This document shows, one piece after another, positions 26,274-35,441 of a stretch of 45,461 bases of DNA; positions within the stretch are counted from its first letter, which is position 1; the number at the start of each line of letters is the position of its first letter. A program made the translations under genes and the position numbers. The stretch spans positions 1 through 45,461 of the forward strand of contig JAFRQR010000018.1 in the NCBI GenBank assembly GCA_017428545.1. The letters run 5' to 3'. This DNA is from Clostridiales bacterium. GTDB taxonomy: Bacteria; Bacillota; Clostridia; Saccharofermentanales; Saccharofermentanaceae. The notes under the pieces were generated by a model. That model did not search any database. It was not told where the DNA came from and saw only the letters and a program-made list of their open reading frames with translations.

Positions 26274-26295
26274 CCTGCCAGAACTTACTGCGCAT

Positions 26296-28791
26296 TCAGG
26301 AGAACAATGCCTCCGCGTTTTCGATTCGGCCGGTTTCAATGACGACCATTACATTCTCATCGATCTTCCTTACGTACCAGCAGAATAAGCCTCCTTCGAA
26401 AGTAGCGGATTCTTTAAGGTATTCATATTCACCCAGCATCACGGTCTCTCTTGAATTGTAATTCGGAGTAATGCCGTATCCTCTGATCATGGCGTCGAAG
26501 AATTCCTTTCTGTCATTTAAGTATTTCTCTTCGGTGTAGTCCGGATCCTCCGGCACCCCAAGCGAAGTGTTCAGGAATTTGATCTCTATATAGCTGAAAT
26601 CTTCTTCCCTGTTAAACCAGCTGTCGATGATCATCGAAGATTCGCGTTTTGCGTCCTTTTCGGATGTACACATGTCAACCGTACCTTGAATATCCGATGC
26701 GCAGAATTCTTCATCGAACTCCTCCATTCCGGAAGGTATGCTGATCGTAAGACCTGCATATTCGTTTTTGTAAGTACCGTCCTTACTGTATTCACCTCTT
26801 ACATAATTCGTTCCGACCATGGGATCGTTTCGTTCTTCAGGCGCGGAAGGAACATCCAAAACAGCAACCGGTTCTTGTCTCGGAGTAAAGCCGTTCGGGT
26901 AGGAAAGACCGTATCCTCTTTCGAACTTGCACTCTGCCGTACCGATCTGTTCGATCGAACTGTACCAGGGTTCCGGAAGTCTTCCGGTAAAGTCAGCGCA
27001 TCCGCAAAGAACATCTGAAATCCCCTTGCCCTCAGAACCCGGGAGATAGCACATGACTAAGCTGTCCCAGCTGTCGTAGTCAGCCGGATCGATGATGAGT
27101 TGTCTTCCTGCGATGATACATGTCACGGTTGGTTTACCAAGTGCTTTTGCCTCCTCGATCGCATCTCTGTTATCCGGAAGACCAAGGTCTGTGCAGAGCG
27201 TGAAAGTGGTGGCGTCTCCGTTCCATTCCGCATATGCGTTCTCGCCTACGCAGAGAAGTACAACATCGGCTTTATTCGCTTCGCTTGGATCTGTGATCAC
27301 TTCGATACCGTATTCTTCCGCATATCTTTCGAACGCTTCCTTGATCGTCGTTACACCGGAAATTTCTTTCTTCGGGCTCTGGTTCCATCCCATTGTCCAG
27401 CCGCCACACTGTGCGCGCGGATTATCTGCGGCAGGACCCGTGATATATACTTTCGTGCCTTCTTTCAAAGGCAGTGTCTCATTCTCGTTTTTAACCAGAA
27501 CGAGGCTCTCCTCGACAAGCTTTTCGGCTACGGCTCTATAGTCCAGAGAACCGACTTCCTGCTGCACCGTTGAAATGTTTTCGCAGAACGGATCGTCAAA
27601 GACGCCCGCGTCCTTCTTGAGCTTGATGATCCTCGTGACGGCTTCGTCGATCCTTTCCATGGAGATCTTCCCGTCATTGACCGCGTCGATGATGATCGTT
27701 CTCGCGTCATCGTACCGGATACCTTCCATAAGAAGATCAATACCGCAGTTGATCGCGGAAATGACCTGCTCTTCAAATGTCGCGGGCGACGTATTCTGGA
27801 TCGCCATACTGTCGCTCATGATCACGCCGGTAAAGCCCATTTCCGTTCTGAGCTTTTCCAGGTATTCCTTGTTCTCATGCATCTTCGTTCCATTGAGAGA
27901 AGAATAGCTGACCATGATAGCCTGAACACCCGCGTCGATCTGTGCCTGATATACTTTGAGAAGTTCATTGATCTCCTCCTCAGAAAGACGCGCATCACCT
28001 CGGTCGATCAGACGCCAGAAGTCGGATTTTTCTCCGGTTCCGATCAATACGTTTCCGTCACCGAAAAAGTGCTTTGCCGTAGCGACCATGCCACCGTCGA
28101 TCAAGCCTTTGGTGTATGCGGTACTGAGTCTTGTGATCGTCTCCAGATCCGAGCTGTAGCACTCGTAGTTTCTTCCCCAGCGCGGGTCATCGGACTGCGC
28201 GACACACGGATACAGATTCCAGAGGATGTGACACTGCTTGGCTTCATCCGCCGCGATAAGTCCCATCTGATAGGCCAGTTCTTCGTCATTGGCTGCGCCG
28301 ACACCGATATTGTGCGGGAAGTAGACCGCATCGATACAATAACCGACACCGTGCACATTATCCTGCGCGACAAGATAGGGGATGCCCGCTTCAGATTCGA
28401 TCGCTTCTCTCTGATAGCCGTCCAGCATGGTGCGCCATTCTTCCGCGGTAAACTCTCCTTCGTCACCGTACAGGCTGCCGTAATCGTGCGTACTAAACGG
28501 TGCCTCTTCGTCCTGGCTGACCATATACATGATCGGCTGGACCATTTGCGCCGCCTTCTGTTCAAGTGTCAGCGTCGCCGTGATCTCCTCCGGAGTCATG
28601 GTCGCGTACCACTGGTACTTATACTCATACTGATCCGAAGGGAATGCGACGGTCGTCTCGGACGGATCCGCCGATGATTCTGAAGACATGTCGGACGAGA
28701 TATCCGAAGCGGAAGTCTCCTTCGATTTCGCGTCACACGCGACAGTAAACAGCATGGCAAAAGTGAGTAACGATGCGATTTGCTTTTTCAT
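26296..28791 (-). CDS. Glycoside hydrolase family 3 lipoprotein
   Basis: 831 aa. The lipobox cysteine is C19 and a Ser-rich spacer follows. The N-terminal GH3 domain has KHFFGDGN (240-247) and the nucleophile Asp in IMSDSM (D327). The C-terminal GH3 domain has ITGPAADN and the QCGGWTMGWN segment, and ends near YGLSYP. About 180 residues follow (after about 650) that do not belong to GH3 and have no recognised fold. The family contains beta-glucosidases, xylosidases and similar exo-enzymes; KHFFGDG suggests a beta-glucosidase-type enzyme. Last gene of an operon with the beta-lactamase-like and esterase genes. Confidence 0.9.
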   Translation of the reverse strand: MKKQIASLLTFAMLFTVACDAKSKETSASDISSDMSSESSADPSETTVAFPSDQYEYKYQWYATMTPEEITATLTLEQKAAQMVQPIMYMVSQDEEAPFSTHDYGSLYGDEGEFTAEEWRTMLDGYQREAIESEAGIPYLVAQDNVHGVGYCIDAVYFPHNIGVGAANDEELAYQMGLIAADEAKQCHILWNLYPCVAQSDDPRWGRNYECYSSDLETITRLSTAYTKGLIDGGMVATAKHFFGDGNVLIGTGEKSDFWRLIDRGDARLSEEEINELLKVYQAQIDAGVQAIMVSYSSLNGTKMHENKEYLEKLRTEMGFTGVIMSDSMAIQNTSPATFEEQVISAINCGIDLLMEGIRYDDARTIIIDAVNDGKISMERIDEAVTRIIKLKKDAGVFDDPFCENISTVQQEVGSLDYRAVAEKLVEESLVLVKNENETLPLKEGTKVYITGPAADNPRAQCGGWTMGWNQSPKKEISGVTTIKEAFERYAEEYGIEVITDPSEANKADVVLLCVGENAYAEWNGDATTFTLCTDLGLPDNRDAIEEAKALGKPTVTCIIAGRQLIIDPADYDSWDSLVMCYLPGSEGKGISDVLCGCADFTGRLPEPWYSSIEQIGTAECKFERGYGLSYPNGFTPRQEPVAVLDVPSAPEERNDPMVGTNYVRGEYSKDGTYKNEYAGLTISIPSGMEEFDEEFCASDIQGTVDMCTSEKDAKRESSMIIDSWFNREEDFSYIEIKFLNTSLGVPEDPDYTEEKYLNDRKEFFDAMIRGYGITPNYNSRETVMLGEYEYLKESATFEGGLFCWYVRKIDENVMVVIETGRIENAEALFS

Positions 28792-28806
28792 GTTGATCTA
28801 CCTTCC

Positions 28807-30024
28807 TTATTTCATTTCCAAATAACTGCTTACATATAGGGCCATCTTCTCAAGATTTCTGCCCTGATCGGGATCCGATGTCGACGCGATCAGATAGACG
28901 CGTCCGAATTCTTCTGTCTCGATGACAATATTCTCGGATGTGTAGCAGGCGACCGATCCCTGGTGCCCGTACGAATTCTTTCCATACGAGTACAGGCCAC
29001 AGCCATATTCTTTCGATTTGAAATCCTTCATGCGCATAAGGGATTTCACACTGACGAGATCCCCTCCGAACAATGCTCTGTCAAAAGTGACCATGTCCGC
29101 CATGCAGGAATGAATATCTCCCGCACCTCGCGCGCCTTCCTGAAACTGATGGTATCCGATCGCAGGATCCGGCATGCTCGTCTCATCTCCCGTGGTCACC
29201 GCACTGGAATGCTCCATGCCGAGTGGATCGAAGATCTCTTTTTTCACGACATCCCTGAAGCTTTCCCCAGTGATCTGTTCGATGATCAATGCCAGCAGAT
29301 GGTAGTTCGTATTCGAATAATCCGTTCTTGTTCCGGGCTCGAAATACAATTCCTGAGCGTATAGGTAACTGAGGAATTCTTCATCCGACAGACCCGGTGT
29401 CGTGATGATCTCCTGCGGATCTCTTTCGGCTCCCTGAAAGAAAACATCTGCCCGATTGACGTAGTCCAGGATACCCGACTGCATATTCAGAAGATTGGCG
29501 ATCGTGACTTCGCGTCCGTTCTTGTATTCGGGAAAGTACTTACTGAGAGTGTCATCCATCGTCATCTTTCCCTGGTCGATCAGTTTCATGATCATAACCG
29601 CCGTATACGTTTTACTGATCGAACCGACCTCATAGATCGTATATGGATCTGCGGGGCTGTTGTCAATCGACATGGCTCCGGGACACCCGAACAGGATGAC
29701 GTCATCGTCGGTAGCTAGTGCCATGACACCCTTAAAGTAACTGTCTGAAGCACCATTTATCGCAGCGTCGATCAACTCCTGATACTTCGGATCTTCGTTT
29801 ACCAGAAAATCGTTATCTCTTTCCTTCAGATCCGAAAAACCGACGGATGCTTTTTCCGTTGTTTCCTGTGTCGACGCTTCCGTTTCTACAGTAGTCTCCG
29901 TCTGGGATCCTACCTCGGAGGAAGACGTCTTACTGCCTGAGCTCTTACTACAGCCGACGGCCGAAAAGAGCATGACAAGCGCCAGGATAAGAGAAAGCTT
30001 TTTCTGTCGGTTCTTCTGGATCAT
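28807..30024 (-). CDS. Serine beta-lactamase-like lipoprotein (class C fold hydrolase)
   Basis: 405 aa from ATG 30024; the frame extends one TTG codon further but the ATG is better placed after GGAGGA. The lipobox is SAVGC (C25) with a Ser/Thr-rich spacer. SxxK is SISK (135-138), followed by a YSNTNY (Y-x-N) motif and a HQGSVAC (H-x-G) segment. Such proteins include esterases, D-aminopeptidases and peptidoglycan-active enzymes; beta-lactam resistance is not implied. Two bases after the esterase stop. Confidence 0.9.
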   Translation of the reverse strand: MIQKNRQKKLSLILALVMLFSAVGCSKSSGSKTSSSEVGSQTETTVETEASTQETTEKASVGFSDLKERDNDFLVNEDPKYQELIDAAINGASDSYFKGVMALATDDDVILFGCPGAMSIDNSPADPYTIYEVGSISKTYTAVMIMKLIDQGKMTMDDTLSKYFPEYKNGREVTIANLLNMQSGILDYVNRADVFFQGAERDPQEIITTPGLSDEEFLSYLYAQELYFEPGTRTDYSNTNYHLLALIIEQITGESFRDVVKKEIFDPLGMEHSSAVTTGDETSMPDPAIGYHQFQEGARGAGDIHSCMADMVTFDRALFGGDLVSVKSLMRMKDFKSKEYGCGLYSYGKNSYGHQGSVACYTSENIVIETEEFGRVYLIASTSDPDQGRNLEKMALYVSSYLEMK

Positions 30025-30026
30025 GA

Positions 30027-31625
30027 TCAATATCCTCCATCCACATATTCGATCAGCATATCCGGAATATACTGGTAATGGTGGCTTTTGTAGAGCTTAT
30101 CCTTCGCCATCGGAGAGGACGGATCGCATTTTGCGTTGATCCTTTCCGCCAGATGCACGATGCTCTCCGTGGTGGAATCACCGTCTTCAAAATACTCCGC
30201 ATAGTCTTCGTCTTCGTCAGATCCTGCCGTGATAAATACACGCTTGGTGATGGTATCGTTTCTGTCGAGATACCCGTAGTCATTTGCTTGGCTTGTGTAG
30301 TCGCTCATCTCACGGGAATACGGCGACCAGAAGGCCGGGCTTCCGATGATGTAGCAGCCGAACGGCTGGTTGTCATATTTGTCGCTGTTGCAAAGCGCAT
30401 AGTGAGCAAAAACTCCGCCGAGAGAATGCCCGAAAAGGGTCGAGTTTTCGTAATCGATCGAGTACTTTTCACCAAGATACGGCATGAGGTTATCCGTGAT
30501 GAAATCGAGGAACTTATCCTTTCCTTCACAAAATAGCGCGGAACGCTCCATATTATCGGAATTGCAGATCTTATAGTCCTGTCCGATCGAGATCAGGATC
30601 TGCGGATCCGCCCTTCCTTCTTCCATCTCCTTAAGAAGCTTACTGATGTCATTAAATCTCCACACCGCATCCGTCAATACCAATGCGGGAAAAGCACTTC
30701 CGCCGGCCGCTTCTTCCTCTTCCCCGGATGTCCGCTTCGCTTCTTCCTCTATGCCCTTCGGAAGTGCGACATGAACGATCAGTTTCCGATCCAGTTCTTC
30801 GTCATAAAATGTGTACTCGGTGACCTGATCTTTTATCTTCTCGATCTCATCTCTATCGAGTTCCCAGGACATATCCTCCTGCTGATTCTGGCGGGCCTGA
30901 TAATACTCATCGGCCAGGCGATCAGATGTCCCGAAAGGAAGTTCTTTATACGACTTATCCTGCCCCGCTTGAAATATCCGGATGATATCCTTTTCCCACA
31001 ATTCTTTATCGAGATCTGTTCCGAAATAGAAATACTGATACTCATCCTTACTGTATTCTTCTAAGATCATCGGAAGCTTGTCCTTGAGATCCTGAAAGTC
31101 CTTTATCTCTTTTGCGGTCAAGGTTTCTCCTTCCAAAACATGGTACCACCCGTACCAGCCATCTTCTGTCGGAGACAACGAGATCATCGACCCGTAATGA
31201 CGCCCGTCGACGACATACCCTCTGATATAAGGAACAAATTCGGCTTTGTATTTTTCAAGATCTTCTTCTGTCCATTCCTGATAGGATTCCGGGTCCTCTT
31301 CTAACTCCCGGAGCATATCTTCTTTTTCACAGATCTCAAAATAGACGCCGTCCTGATACTCTTCCAGTATCTCATCCGTTCCCGAAGAGGTGTTCCACGG
31401 TTCATCCAAAACGGTAAGCGCACCTTCGGTCACGCTATCGCGTTCTTTCGTGGTCATATGGTTTATAAGTCTGACAGGTGCTTTTGCCGAAGAAATATCT
31501 GCCTGAGAAACAGAATCCGTTTCGGACTGTTCTTTCTTTTTTGTCTTGCCTTTACATCCGCAAAAGCACTGTGCAATAAGTATCGTACCAAGCGCGAGGG
31601 CGATGATTCTATTTGTGTTTTTCAT
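30027..31625 (-). CDS. Esterase-family lipoprotein (alpha/beta hydrolase)
   Basis: 532 aa. The lipobox is CFCGC, and a Lys/Ser/Glu-rich spacer follows. Residues about 280-532 are an esterase-D-like alpha/beta hydrolase: nucleophile in FGHSLGG (S401), a GSPAFWSP segment, acidic AGSDEDED and a probable catalytic His in KSHHYQYIP. Enterochelin and carbohydrate esterases share this fold. The N-terminal 250 residues are not recognised. First gene of the three-hydrolase operon. AAAAGCAC lies in the signal peptide region (31562) and at 30690. Confidence 0.85.
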   Translation of the reverse strand: MKNTNRIIALALGTILIAQCFCGCKGKTKKKEQSETDSVSQADISSAKAPVRLINHMTTKERDSVTEGALTVLDEPWNTSSGTDEILEEYQDGVYFEICEKEDMLRELEEDPESYQEWTEEDLEKYKAEFVPYIRGYVVDGRHYGSMISLSPTEDGWYGWYHVLEGETLTAKEIKDFQDLKDKLPMILEEYSKDEYQYFYFGTDLDKELWEKDIIRIFQAGQDKSYKELPFGTSDRLADEYYQARQNQQEDMSWELDRDEIEKIKDQVTEYTFYDEELDRKLIVHVALPKGIEEEAKRTSGEEEEAAGGSAFPALVLTDAVWRFNDISKLLKEMEEGRADPQILISIGQDYKICNSDNMERSALFCEGKDKFLDFITDNLMPYLGEKYSIDYENSTLFGHSLGGVFAHYALCNSDKYDNQPFGCYIIGSPAFWSPYSREMSDYTSQANDYGYLDRNDTITKRVFITAGSDEDEDYAEYFEDGDSTTESIVHLAERINAKCDPSSPMAKDKLYKSHHYQYIPDMLIEYVDGGY

Positions 31626-31727
31626 ATTACCGGTTTCCCTTCTATGTTGTCTTGATACTTATGCTACTCTTCTAAGAAGGATATCAAAGGGAAGTTTTGT
31701 GGATTTTTCGTGGAGATGAATACCGGT

Positions 31728-31752
31728 AAAAAAAGGCATCAGAACAGATGCC
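31728..31752 (-). terminator. Terminator overlapping the end of the 31739 gene
   Basis: GGCATC pairs with GATGCC (6-base loop) and is followed on the minus strand by seven T. The stem includes the last codons and the stop codon of the upstream gene. Confidence 0.8.
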
Positions 31753-32380
31753 AGATCTCACCATTGGGCATGATATGAATATCACCCGGAAATACTTCTT
31801 CTATTTCGCCTGTTTCCTTATCGCGGATGACCGTCTCTTCTCGATAGGCCGGATCTTCATCCCATCTGTTGAAATACAGTTTGTTATCTGCCAGATAAAA
31901 GAAGCTTTCCCGTTCGCCGATCTTGATCGTCCGTTTCTCGGGCCAGACGAGATCCAGTGTTCCGTCATTCCCCTGGCGGGTCAGCGTCAGCGGATGCTCA
32001 AACAAACGCAGATTGAGGCAGTTTTTTACTGAAGAAAGATGGATCTTATCAAGCATCTGAAGATCTTTATTCTCACAGTCAAAAGTATGGATACAGATAC
32101 ATTCTTTTTCAAAATCCACGGAAATGAAAGAGATCCTGTTTTCGTAAAAGACCGGTTCTCCGATGGCCACATTTGAAGCGGAAGCAAGCGGTTCGATCAC
32201 TTGTGCATCCGGATAGTGGATCAGGTAAAGACGGTTTCCGGCGACATGTCCGTTGTGCCCGTAGATCTCCTGTGCTTCGTAGATATCTCCGTTATCGTAA
32301 TCCATGGCATAGTACCACTCGGATGTGCCCTCGCGTACCGGCCGCATAAAAGAGATTCCGTGAAGATCCAGTTCTTTCAT
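31739..32380 (-). CDS. Unknown protein downstream of the histidine kinase
   Basis: 213 aa from ATG 32380, with GGAGG eight bases upstream; the longer frame overlaps the kinase and is not used. No signal peptide or membrane span. The sequence is rich in beta strands with aromatic turns (WYYAMDYDNGDIYEAQ, RLYLIHYPD, FYLADNKLYFNRW), suggestive of a small propeller or WD-like beta fold. No family is recognised. It follows the kinase by 22 bases, ends with a terminator built into its 3' end, and should be co-expressed with the two-component system. Confidence 0.75.
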   Translation of the reverse strand: MKELDLHGISFMRPVREGTSEWYYAMDYDNGDIYEAQEIYGHNGHVAGNRLYLIHYPDAQVIEPLASASNVAIGEPVFYENRISFISVDFEKECICIHTFDCENKDLQMLDKIHLSSVKNCLNLRLFEHPLTLTRQGNDGTLDLVWPEKRTIKIGERESFFYLADNKLYFNRWDEDPAYREETVIRDKETGEIEEVFPGDIHIMPNGEIWHLF

Positions 32381-32402
32381 CCTTCTTCCCTCCATTATTT
32401 CT

Positions 32403-33881
32403 TCATTTTCCGGATGCTGCAGTATCTGCGGGAAGACAGATCGTCGCCACGACATCTTCGCCCACGTTTTTCATATCACAAGATCCTCCCTGCTTTTCCA
32501 CAAGGAGTTTGGCCAGGTAAAGCCCCAGACCGGAACCTCCGGAACGTCTGCTCCGCGACTTGTCCGTCCGATAGAACGCCTCAAAAAGATGCGGAAGATC
32601 TTCTTCATCGATATGCCCTTTATTTCTGATCTCGACCTGAACCATCTTTTTTCCGTCCTGCGAAGAGATCTTCTCCGCATCGACAAAAACGGTCTCCCCT
32701 TCGTTGGAGTAAAAGGCCGCATTGCTGATAAATGCGCCGACCGCCATCGAGGTCAGTTCTTTGTTACCCTGGAAAAGAAGGTCATTTTCGAAAGACAGTT
32801 CCATCTTGATCCCGCGTACGGAAAAGAGATCTTCGCATTCTTCCATCTTTTCTTCCAGAAGCTGCACCATGTCCGTTTTTGACGAGGTGATCTCTTTTCC
32901 CGACTGCATGCGGGATGCCGTCAGGATATCGTTGATGAGGCTTTCCATTCTCTTGACCGTGCCCAGTGCTTTTGGAAGATATTCATCGTAATCGGAATAA
33001 GGCTCGATCCCGTCGATCATGCCGCGGATCTGTCCTTCAAGTACGGTAACAGGGGTCTTAAGTTCATGCGATGCGGCAGAGAAAAATACATCCTTTTGGC
33101 TCTCCAGTTCTTTTCGCCTGGTGACCTCATCCGAAAGAAGCTGATTCTTTCTTTCCAGTGACTGCATCTTCTCCTTTAGCGATTCGGCCATCGCGTCAAG
33201 GTTCCGGGCGAGATCTCCGATCTCATCTTGTCGTTTCGACTCGCATTTTTTACTGAAATCCATCTGCGCCATCGACTGCGAAACCTTGCTTATTTTGTTG
33301 ACCGGTTTTGCAAAAAGCTTCGAATAAATAAATGAACAGATAAGCGAGATTGCCGTGATCACGAAAGCCATTACCGGCAGGCTTTTACGGATCGAACGCG
33401 GCATGACGTTTTCTTTTGTGTTACTGAAGAAATATGCCAGTTCATAACGTGTATTGTCCTGCCCCGGCCAGCCGGAGACCGTGTTATAAAACCACAGGTC
33501 AAATGATCCATTGTCTTCTTTATCATTAAGCTCATCGATGCGCTCCTGCACTTCTTCTTCCGTTTTCAGGGAAAGCTTCGAATCCGTCTCGGCAAAGACC
33601 TTTTTGTCGTATGTGGATTTTTCTGCATTGTAAATGGCGAGATCGATCCCGGTATCCCGGATAAAATCATCTATGATCTCTCCACTTTTCTCCTCGGGAA
33701 CACTTTGCAGCTGTTTTATAAGATCAAAGACTTTCAGATAGTTTTCATCCGAGGTGGAAAGATATGTTTTCGGTGTAGAATAATAAAGCGTCACGCAAAT
33801 AAGGATCCCCGCCGCCACCTGCATCAGGAACGTGATGAGAAACACTTTTACGGATAACCGGTTAAAGATCTTCTTTGGCAA
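32403..33881 (-). CDS. Sensor histidine kinase
   Basis: 492 aa assuming the TTG near 33881 (GGGGG seven bases upstream). Two membrane spans (about 12-33 and 168-188) bracket an extracytoplasmic sensor domain. Then come HAMP (190-245), a HisKA phosphorylation site AASHELKTP (H272), and an ATPase with N-box ISNAAFYS and G-box GGSGLGLYLAKLLVEKQGG. The start overlaps the end of the response regulator by about 20 bases. The signal sensed is unknown. The octamer GTGCTTTT occurs inside at 32966. Confidence 0.88.
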   Translation of the reverse strand: MPKKIFNRLSVKVFLITFLMQVAAGILICVTLYYSTPKTYLSTSDENYLKVFDLIKQLQSVPEEKSGEIIDDFIRDTGIDLAIYNAEKSTYDKKVFAETDSKLSLKTEEEVQERIDELNDKEDNGSFDLWFYNTVSGWPGQDNTRYELAYFFSNTKENVMPRSIRKSLPVMAFVITAISLICSFIYSKLFAKPVNKISKVSQSMAQMDFSKKCESKRQDEIGDLARNLDAMAESLKEKMQSLERKNQLLSDEVTRRKELESQKDVFFSAASHELKTPVTVLEGQIRGMIDGIEPYSDYDEYLPKALGTVKRMESLINDILTASRMQSGKEITSSKTDMVQLLEEKMEECEDLFSVRGIKMELSFENDLLFQGNKELTSMAVGAFISNAAFYSNEGETVFVDAEKISSQDGKKMVQVEIRNKGHIDEEDLPHLFEAFYRTDKSRSRRSGGSGLGLYLAKLLVEKQGGSCDMKNVGEDVVATICLPADTAASGK

Positions 33882-34545
33882 CTTTATACCCCCGTCCGCG
33901 TACGGTCTCGATACAATTTCCCGCCTCGCCGAGTTTGTGGCGGAGATTCTTGATATGGCTGTCGACGATCCTTTCGTCGACAAAAGAGTTATAGTCCCAA
34001 AGCATGCTCAGGAGAGTCTCTCTTGTGTACACTCTTCCCGGATGCTTCAAAAACTGCGCCAGAAGGTCGAATTCTCTCGACGTCAGGTCGACTTTCTTTC
34101 CTGAAGCAAAAACCTCCATCGTATCCGAATTCATCGTGATGTCTCCGAAAACGAGGAGTGACTGTGCTTTTACAGAATCCGGATTCCCTTCGCGGCGAAG
34201 GACCGCGCGCACTTTCTTAAGGAATACCGGCATGGAAAAAGGCTTGGTGACATAATCGTCCGCCATCGAATCATAGCCCTTAAGAAGGGATTTCTCATCT
34301 CCGAGCGCGGAAAGGAAGATGACCGGAACGTCCGACTGTTTCTTGATCACCTCGCAGACGCCGTATCCGTCGATCTTCGGGATCAGGATGTCCAGGATCA
34401 CCAGATCAAACGGGCTCTTCGAAAACAGCGCCAAAGCCGTGACTCCGTCTTCTGCCGAAGCCACTTCATACCCCTCATTTTTCAGATAATTGACGAGGAG
34501 TTCTCTGATATCCGGTTCATCTTCTACAACAAGTATCTTTTTCAT
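33862..34545 (-). CDS. OmpR/PhoB-family response regulator
   Basis: 227 aa. The receiver domain has the acidic pocket VEDEPD, phospho-acceptor D52 (VILDILIP), and the switch/lysine SALGDEK...VTKPF (K101). The C-terminal winged helix is complete (LTSREFDLLAQFLKHPGRVYTRETLL, then RGRGYKV). It overlaps its kinase by about 20 bases, a normal arrangement. Target genes are not evident; no direct repeat typical of OmpR sites was noticed upstream. Confidence 0.94.
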   Translation of the reverse strand: MKKILVVEDEPDIRELLVNYLKNEGYEVASAEDGVTALALFSKSPFDLVILDILIPKIDGYGVCEVIKKQSDVPVIFLSALGDEKSLLKGYDSMADDYVTKPFSMPVFLKKVRAVLRREGNPDSVKAQSLLVFGDITMNSDTMEVFASGKKVDLTSREFDLLAQFLKHPGRVYTRETLLSMLWDYNSFVDERIVDSHIKNLRHKLGEAGNCIETVRGRGYKVAKEDL

Positions 34546-34631
34546 GATCTCATTATAAATCAGGAATATGGATTTATTATGAATTCTTCCTGCCTTCTTT
34601 TGCGGAAGAAATAGCGGAGAGGTATTGTCTG

Positions 34632-34640
34632 TGATATAAT
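34632..34640 (+). promoter_or_regulatory. Extended -10 promoter of the SPFH/zinc-ribbon gene
   Basis: TGATATAAT is an extended -10 element 41 bases before the start at 34681. The -35 region is not recognisable, consistent with the TG extension. Confidence 0.5.
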
Positions 34641-34680
34641 TTGATTACTTGTTGATTTTAGGATTCGGGAGGAAATCATC

Positions 34681-35349
34681 ATGGCATTCGAAGTTCCTTT
34701 TTGCAATACTTTCCCGCTGTATGACCCGAAATACAGAAATCTTTTCGTGTCGATCAACGGAAGCCTGCTGGTCGAATCCGATGACCCGAGACAGAATGTT
34801 CCGGGATCTTATCAGACTGTTTCCGTAGCATCCAATCTTGCCAAGATCGCAACCGCCGATACCGTTATGAAATTCGGTTCCATCGGTTATAAGGACATCA
34901 CCGCGCGCTACGGTGAACTGGTCAACAATATCGTTTCCGCATTAAAAAAGAGAGGGTTCACCGTTGTCGGTGCCTCCATCGATCCTGTGACTCCGGACGA
35001 CTCAAGCATGAAGCGTATCCAGAAGCAGGATGAAGTGGAGAAAATGACGAGTGATCCTGCCGCCATGGCCGCCCGGATGCGAGCCGCTCAGGAAGAAGCC
35101 ATGAGAACACAGGCCGCACAGCCGTTCTCGCAGCCTGCCGCTCAGCCGTCTTTTGCCGCTGCACCTGTTAGCGTTCCCGCGCAAACTCCTGCACCCGCAC
35201 CCGTTGCAGCATCGGTTCCCGCACCCGCTCCTGCCCCGGCAGCGCCTGCTCAGCCACAGCTTATGAAGTTCTGCATCCGCTGCGGAACACTGGCATCAGG
35301 CACGAAATTCTGCACCAACTGCGGAAGTTCCCTGATCCGTAAATCCTGA
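34681..35349 (+). CDS. Truncated SPFH-domain protein with zinc ribbon (YdjI-like)
   Basis: 222 aa. Residues 1 to about 110 resemble only the second half of an SPFH/Band 7 domain: a VPGSYQTVSVASNLAKIATADT region, GYKDITARYGELVNNIVSALKKRGFTVVGASIDPVTPD. A helical region (110-145) and a Pro/Ala-rich linker (145-195) follow, then a zinc ribbon with CIRCG and CTNCG. Full YdjI-like SPFH proteins are about 350 aa, so the N-terminal half is missing although the start codon and GGAGG are excellent. Scaffold-type role suspected; function unknown. Confidence 0.65.
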   Translation: MAFEVPFCNTFPLYDPKYRNLFVSINGSLLVESDDPRQNVPGSYQTVSVASNLAKIATADTVMKFGSIGYKDITARYGELVNNIVSALKKRGFTVVGASIDPVTPDDSSMKRIQKQDEVEKMTSDPAAMAARMRAAQEEAMRTQAAQPFSQPAAQPSFAAAPVSVPAQTPAPAPVAASVPAPAPAPAAPAQPQLMKFCIRCGTLASGTKFCTNCGSSLIRKS

Positions 35350-35377
35350 TTTTCCGGATCGAACAATATACTCTGGC

Positions 35378-35423
35378 AAACAAAAAGAAACTGTCTCATT
35401 TCCGAGACAGTTTCTTTTTGTTT
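35378..35423. terminator. Bidirectional terminator
   Basis: Perfect stem of about 20 bp (AAACAAAAAGAAACTGTCTC and complement, 6-base loop) with A/T-rich flanks on both sides. It serves the convergent genes at 34681 (plus) and 35442 (minus). Confidence 0.92.
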
Positions 35424-35441
35424 AGGCTTTAAGATTCAAGA

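Noticed and set aside
28807..30024. Beta-lactam resistance by the serine hydrolase
   Set aside because: SxxK, YxN and HxG are shared by many esterases and peptidases of this fold; nothing points to antibiotics.
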